The notes under the pieces: generated by a model
What the model was told of the DNA's origin: nothing
Database searches by the model: none
The model's input: only the letters and a program-made list of their open reading frames with translations
Assembly: GCA_003554665.1 (NCBI GenBank)
Contig: PWGY01000145.1
Location: 1 to 8,586, forward strand
Reading direction: 5' to 3'
Source of the DNA: Bacteroidales bacterium
GTDB taxonomy: Bacteria; Bacteroidota; Bacteroidia; Bacteroidales; UBA7960
Length of the DNA: 8,586 bases
Translations under genes and position numbers: made by a program
In this document: one piece after another, positions 6,975 to 8,586 of the stretch
Position numbering within the stretch: position 1 is the stretch's first letter
Layout of the letters: every line of letters starts with the position of its first letter

Positions 6975-7319
6975 ATGCTCATAGAAGTATTAAAAGCTAA
7001 AATACACAGGGCGGTGGTCACTGAAGCTGACCTTCACTACATTGGCAGCATCACCATTGACGAAGACCTCATGGATGCGGTCGGCATCCTGGACAATGAA
7101 AAAGTCCAGGTTGTCAACATTAATAATGGTGAACGCCTTGAAACATACGTGATCAAGGGTGAAAGGGGAAGCGGCGAGATCTGCATGAATGGTCCTGCTG
7201 CCAGAAAGGTGCAGCCCGGCGATATCATCATTATTATTGCCTATGCCTGGATTGACCAGGAAGAAGCTGCAGAACACATCCCCAGCATCATCTTCCCGGA
7301 CGAACACAACAAAATATAA
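6975..7319 (+). CDS. panD: Aspartate 1-decarboxylase precursor
   Basis: PanD decarboxylates L-aspartate to beta-alanine, the second substrate of PanC. It is made as a pro-enzyme that cleaves itself between Gly24 and Ser25, leaving a pyruvoyl group on Ser25. From ATG 6975 the protein has 114 residues and reads [20 protein letters not shown], with HYIGS at 21-25. Cleavage and active-site residues fall exactly on E. coli numbering: Lys9, Gly24, Ser25, Arg54, Thr57, Tyr58 and Asn72. This agreement fixes the start. The same frame has a TTG at 6948 that would add nine residues, but this breaks the family N-terminus and I reject it. panC lies 52 bp upstream and the membrane protein gene starts 8 bp after the stop, so this looks like an operon. 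The call is secure. Confidence 0.98.
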   Translation: MLIEVLKAKIHRAVVTEADLHYIGSITIDEDLMDAVGILDNEKVQVVNINNGERLETYVIKGERGSGEICMNGPAARKVQPGDIIIIIAYAWIDQEEAAEHIPSIIFPDEHNKI

Positions 7320-7327
7320 TCCTCAGC

Positions 7328-8365
7328 TTGAAATCCCGGATCAGAAGATACGCCAGAGTTCTGCTTTTTCTCTTCATCGGATTGCTGATCCTTTGGCTGA
7401 TCACGCGCGGACAGGACGTGGAACAGATCAGGGAGGAGTTCCGTCAGGCACGATACGGCTGGATTCTGCTCGCAATGGGTTGTGCACTGTTAAGCCATTT
7501 TATCCGTGCAGTCCGCTGGAACATGCTGATCCGTGCGCTGGGATACCAAACCAAACCTTTTCAGACTTTTTTTGCAGTGATGACCGGGTACCTTGCCAAC
7601 CTGGCCCTGCCACGCATGGGCGAGATCACCCGCTGTGTGACCCTGAACAAGGCCTCCAAAACACCGTTTAATGTACTGGCCGGCACCGTGGTAGCAGAGC
7701 GAGTGTTTGATTTCTTCAGTTTATGGGCCATCGTTTTCATTACCATTGCCACGCAATTCGGTTTTCTGAAAAGCTTCCTATACAGGATATTCTGGTCGCC
7801 GCTTTTACAGGCAGGTGCAGAGCACTGGTTAAGGGCCGCACTGATGGCTGGAGCGGCCATTTTACTGGTAGCAGGTGCAATTCTTTTCATGCGACGAAAA
7901 TTGTCAGATCCGCCCGAGGGCGGATTCTTTTACAAACTGAAACGGCAACTCAGGGGGTTTGGCAATGGGGTCAAAACCATCAAAACGATGAAAGGCAAAG
8001 GGTGGTTTCTGCTCTATACGGTACTCATCTGGGGCTTGTATTACATGACTGTGTACCTATGCTTTTTTGCCATCCAGGCCACGTCGCATCTCACACCGGT
8101 GGCAGGGGTCACTCTGCTTGCAGTTGGCAGCCTGGGTATCCTGGCGCCCGTACCGGGAGGCATTGGCACCTACCACTTTCTGACCATCCTGACGCTCACA
8201 GAACTTTACGGCATCCAGTCCGAACCAGCCACCTCCTACGCCTATATCACCCACGCCACCCAGATTGTGGTGAACATCCTGGCAGGCAGTGTTGCATGGT
8301 TCATGTTGTCGATCCGGGAAAAACAACAGGCAACCCCATCTCAATTTCAGGAACATGACGCATAA
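7328..8365 (+). CDS. Flippase-like membrane protein (LPG synthase TM domain / UPF0104 family)
   Basis: This is an integral inner-membrane protein of 345 residues in the family named after the transmembrane flippase domain of MprF (lysylphosphatidylglycerol synthase). Hydrophobic segments lie at about 11-25, 43-60, 78-94, 127-145, 165-187, 225-248, 258-282 and 310-329. Family-like motifs are IRAVRW (59-64), LPRMGE (94-99), [10 protein letters not shown], and [11 protein letters not shown] near residue 275. It has no soluble aminoacyl-transferase domain, so it should not make lysyl-PG. Lipid or isoprenoid-linked substrate movement is the best guess and is not proven. The start is TTG at 7328, 8 bp after panD. 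There is no ATG until residue 50, inside a membrane segment, and the TTG start gives the typical basic N-terminus. Its end overlaps rfaE2 by 11 bp, which suggests translational coupling. Confidence 0.8.
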   Translation: MKSRIRRYARVLLFLFIGLLILWLITRGQDVEQIREEFRQARYGWILLAMGCALLSHFIRAVRWNMLIRALGYQTKPFQTFFAVMTGYLANLALPRMGEITRCVTLNKASKTPFNVLAGTVVAERVFDFFSLWAIVFITIATQFGFLKSFLYRIFWSPLLQAGAEHWLRAALMAGAAILLVAGAILFMRRKLSDPPEGGFFYKLKRQLRGFGNGVKTIKTMKGKGWFLLYTVLIWGLYYMTVYLCFFAIQATSHLTPVAGVTLLAVGSLGILAPVPGGIGTYHFLTILTLTELYGIQSEPATSYAYITHATQIVVNILAGSVAWFMLSIREKQQATPSQFQEHDA

Positions 8366-8586
8366 CAAGCACCAGCACATCAGGACAAAGATCTTCCGCC
8401 CGGACAATGAGCAGCAGCTGAAGCAAAAGCGACATTACTGGCGGTTCACCGGTAAGCGGATCGTATTTACCAACGGCTGCTTCGACATCCTGCATGCCGG
8501 CCACACAGATTACCTGGCCCGGGCCGCAGATCTGGGAGATATTCTGATCGTGGGCTTAAATACCGATTCGTCAGTACGCCGCAATA
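8355..8586 (+). CDS. rfaE2: D-glycero-beta-D-manno-heptose 1-phosphate adenylyltransferase, 3' end cut by window
   Basis: RfaE2 adenylylates heptose-1-phosphate to ADP-heptose for the LPS inner core, in the cytoplasm. Only the first 77 codons are present. They include [18 protein letters not shown] (33-50), with the HxGH nucleotidyltransferase signature at 47-50, then [20 protein letters not shown], as in the adenylyltransferase half of E. coli HldE. There is no kinase domain in front, so this is the stand-alone RfaE2 form. The ATG at 8355 lies inside the last codons of the membrane protein gene (11-bp overlap). A related cytidylyltransferase of the same fold cannot be fully excluded without the rest of the gene, but the [11 protein letters not shown] block and the following segment favour RfaE2. 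Confidence 0.85.
   Translation, partial: MTHNKHQHIRTKIFRPDNEQQLKQKRHYWRFTGKRIVFTNGCFDILHAGHTDYLARAADLGDILIVGLNTDSSVRRN

Overview
The window reads as chromosomal DNA of a member of the phylum Bacteroidota, most likely in or near the Bacteroidales; the exact order cannot be fixed from this alone. Three things support this. The promoters match the Bacteroidota pattern (TTTG / TAnnTTTG). No start codon has an obvious Shine-Dalgarno sequence. The gene neighbourhood DUF4270 lipoprotein, short GT5 'glycogen synthase', panC, panD and flippase-like membrane protein is one I associate with this phylum. No mobile element, CRISPR array, rRNA or tRNA was found, and this looks like core rather than accessory DNA.

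Layout. The left two thirds (1 to 5910) is transcribed on the minus strand, so it reads from right to left: a short GT5-type glycogen/starch synthase (5910 to 5083), a DUF4270 lipoprotein (about 4964 to 3651), glmS (3620 to 1782), and an EF-G paralogue (1593 to beyond position 1, its C-terminus cut off). The right third is on the plus strand: panC (6074 to 6922), panD (6975 to 7319), a polytopic flippase-like membrane protein (7328 to 8365), and the first 77 codons of rfaE2 (8355 onwards, cut by the window end). The two blocks diverge from one 163-bp intergenic region, where two good Bacteroidota promoters overlap back to back.

How the genes fit together. PanD makes beta-alanine from aspartate and PanC joins it to pantoate, giving pantothenate for coenzyme A. 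GlmS makes glucosamine-6-phosphate, which feeds peptidoglycan and LPS. RfaE2 activates heptose for the LPS core. The membrane protein and the DUF4270 lipoprotein are also envelope proteins. The window is therefore a cofactor and envelope-precursor region, next to an unusual translation factor.

The points most worth a second look are these. The EF-G paralogue has lost the catalytic histidine of its GTPase site and has a degenerate NKxD motif. The 'glycogen synthase' is only the N-terminal half of a GT-B enzyme and lacks the usual ADP-glucose motif. A textbook intrinsic terminator sits directly against the start of the DUF4270 gene, which changes the likely start codon and suggests attenuation or leaky read-through. 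The divergent promoters overlap and should exclude each other, and a perfect-but-for-one-base inverted repeat lies at the panC transcription start.
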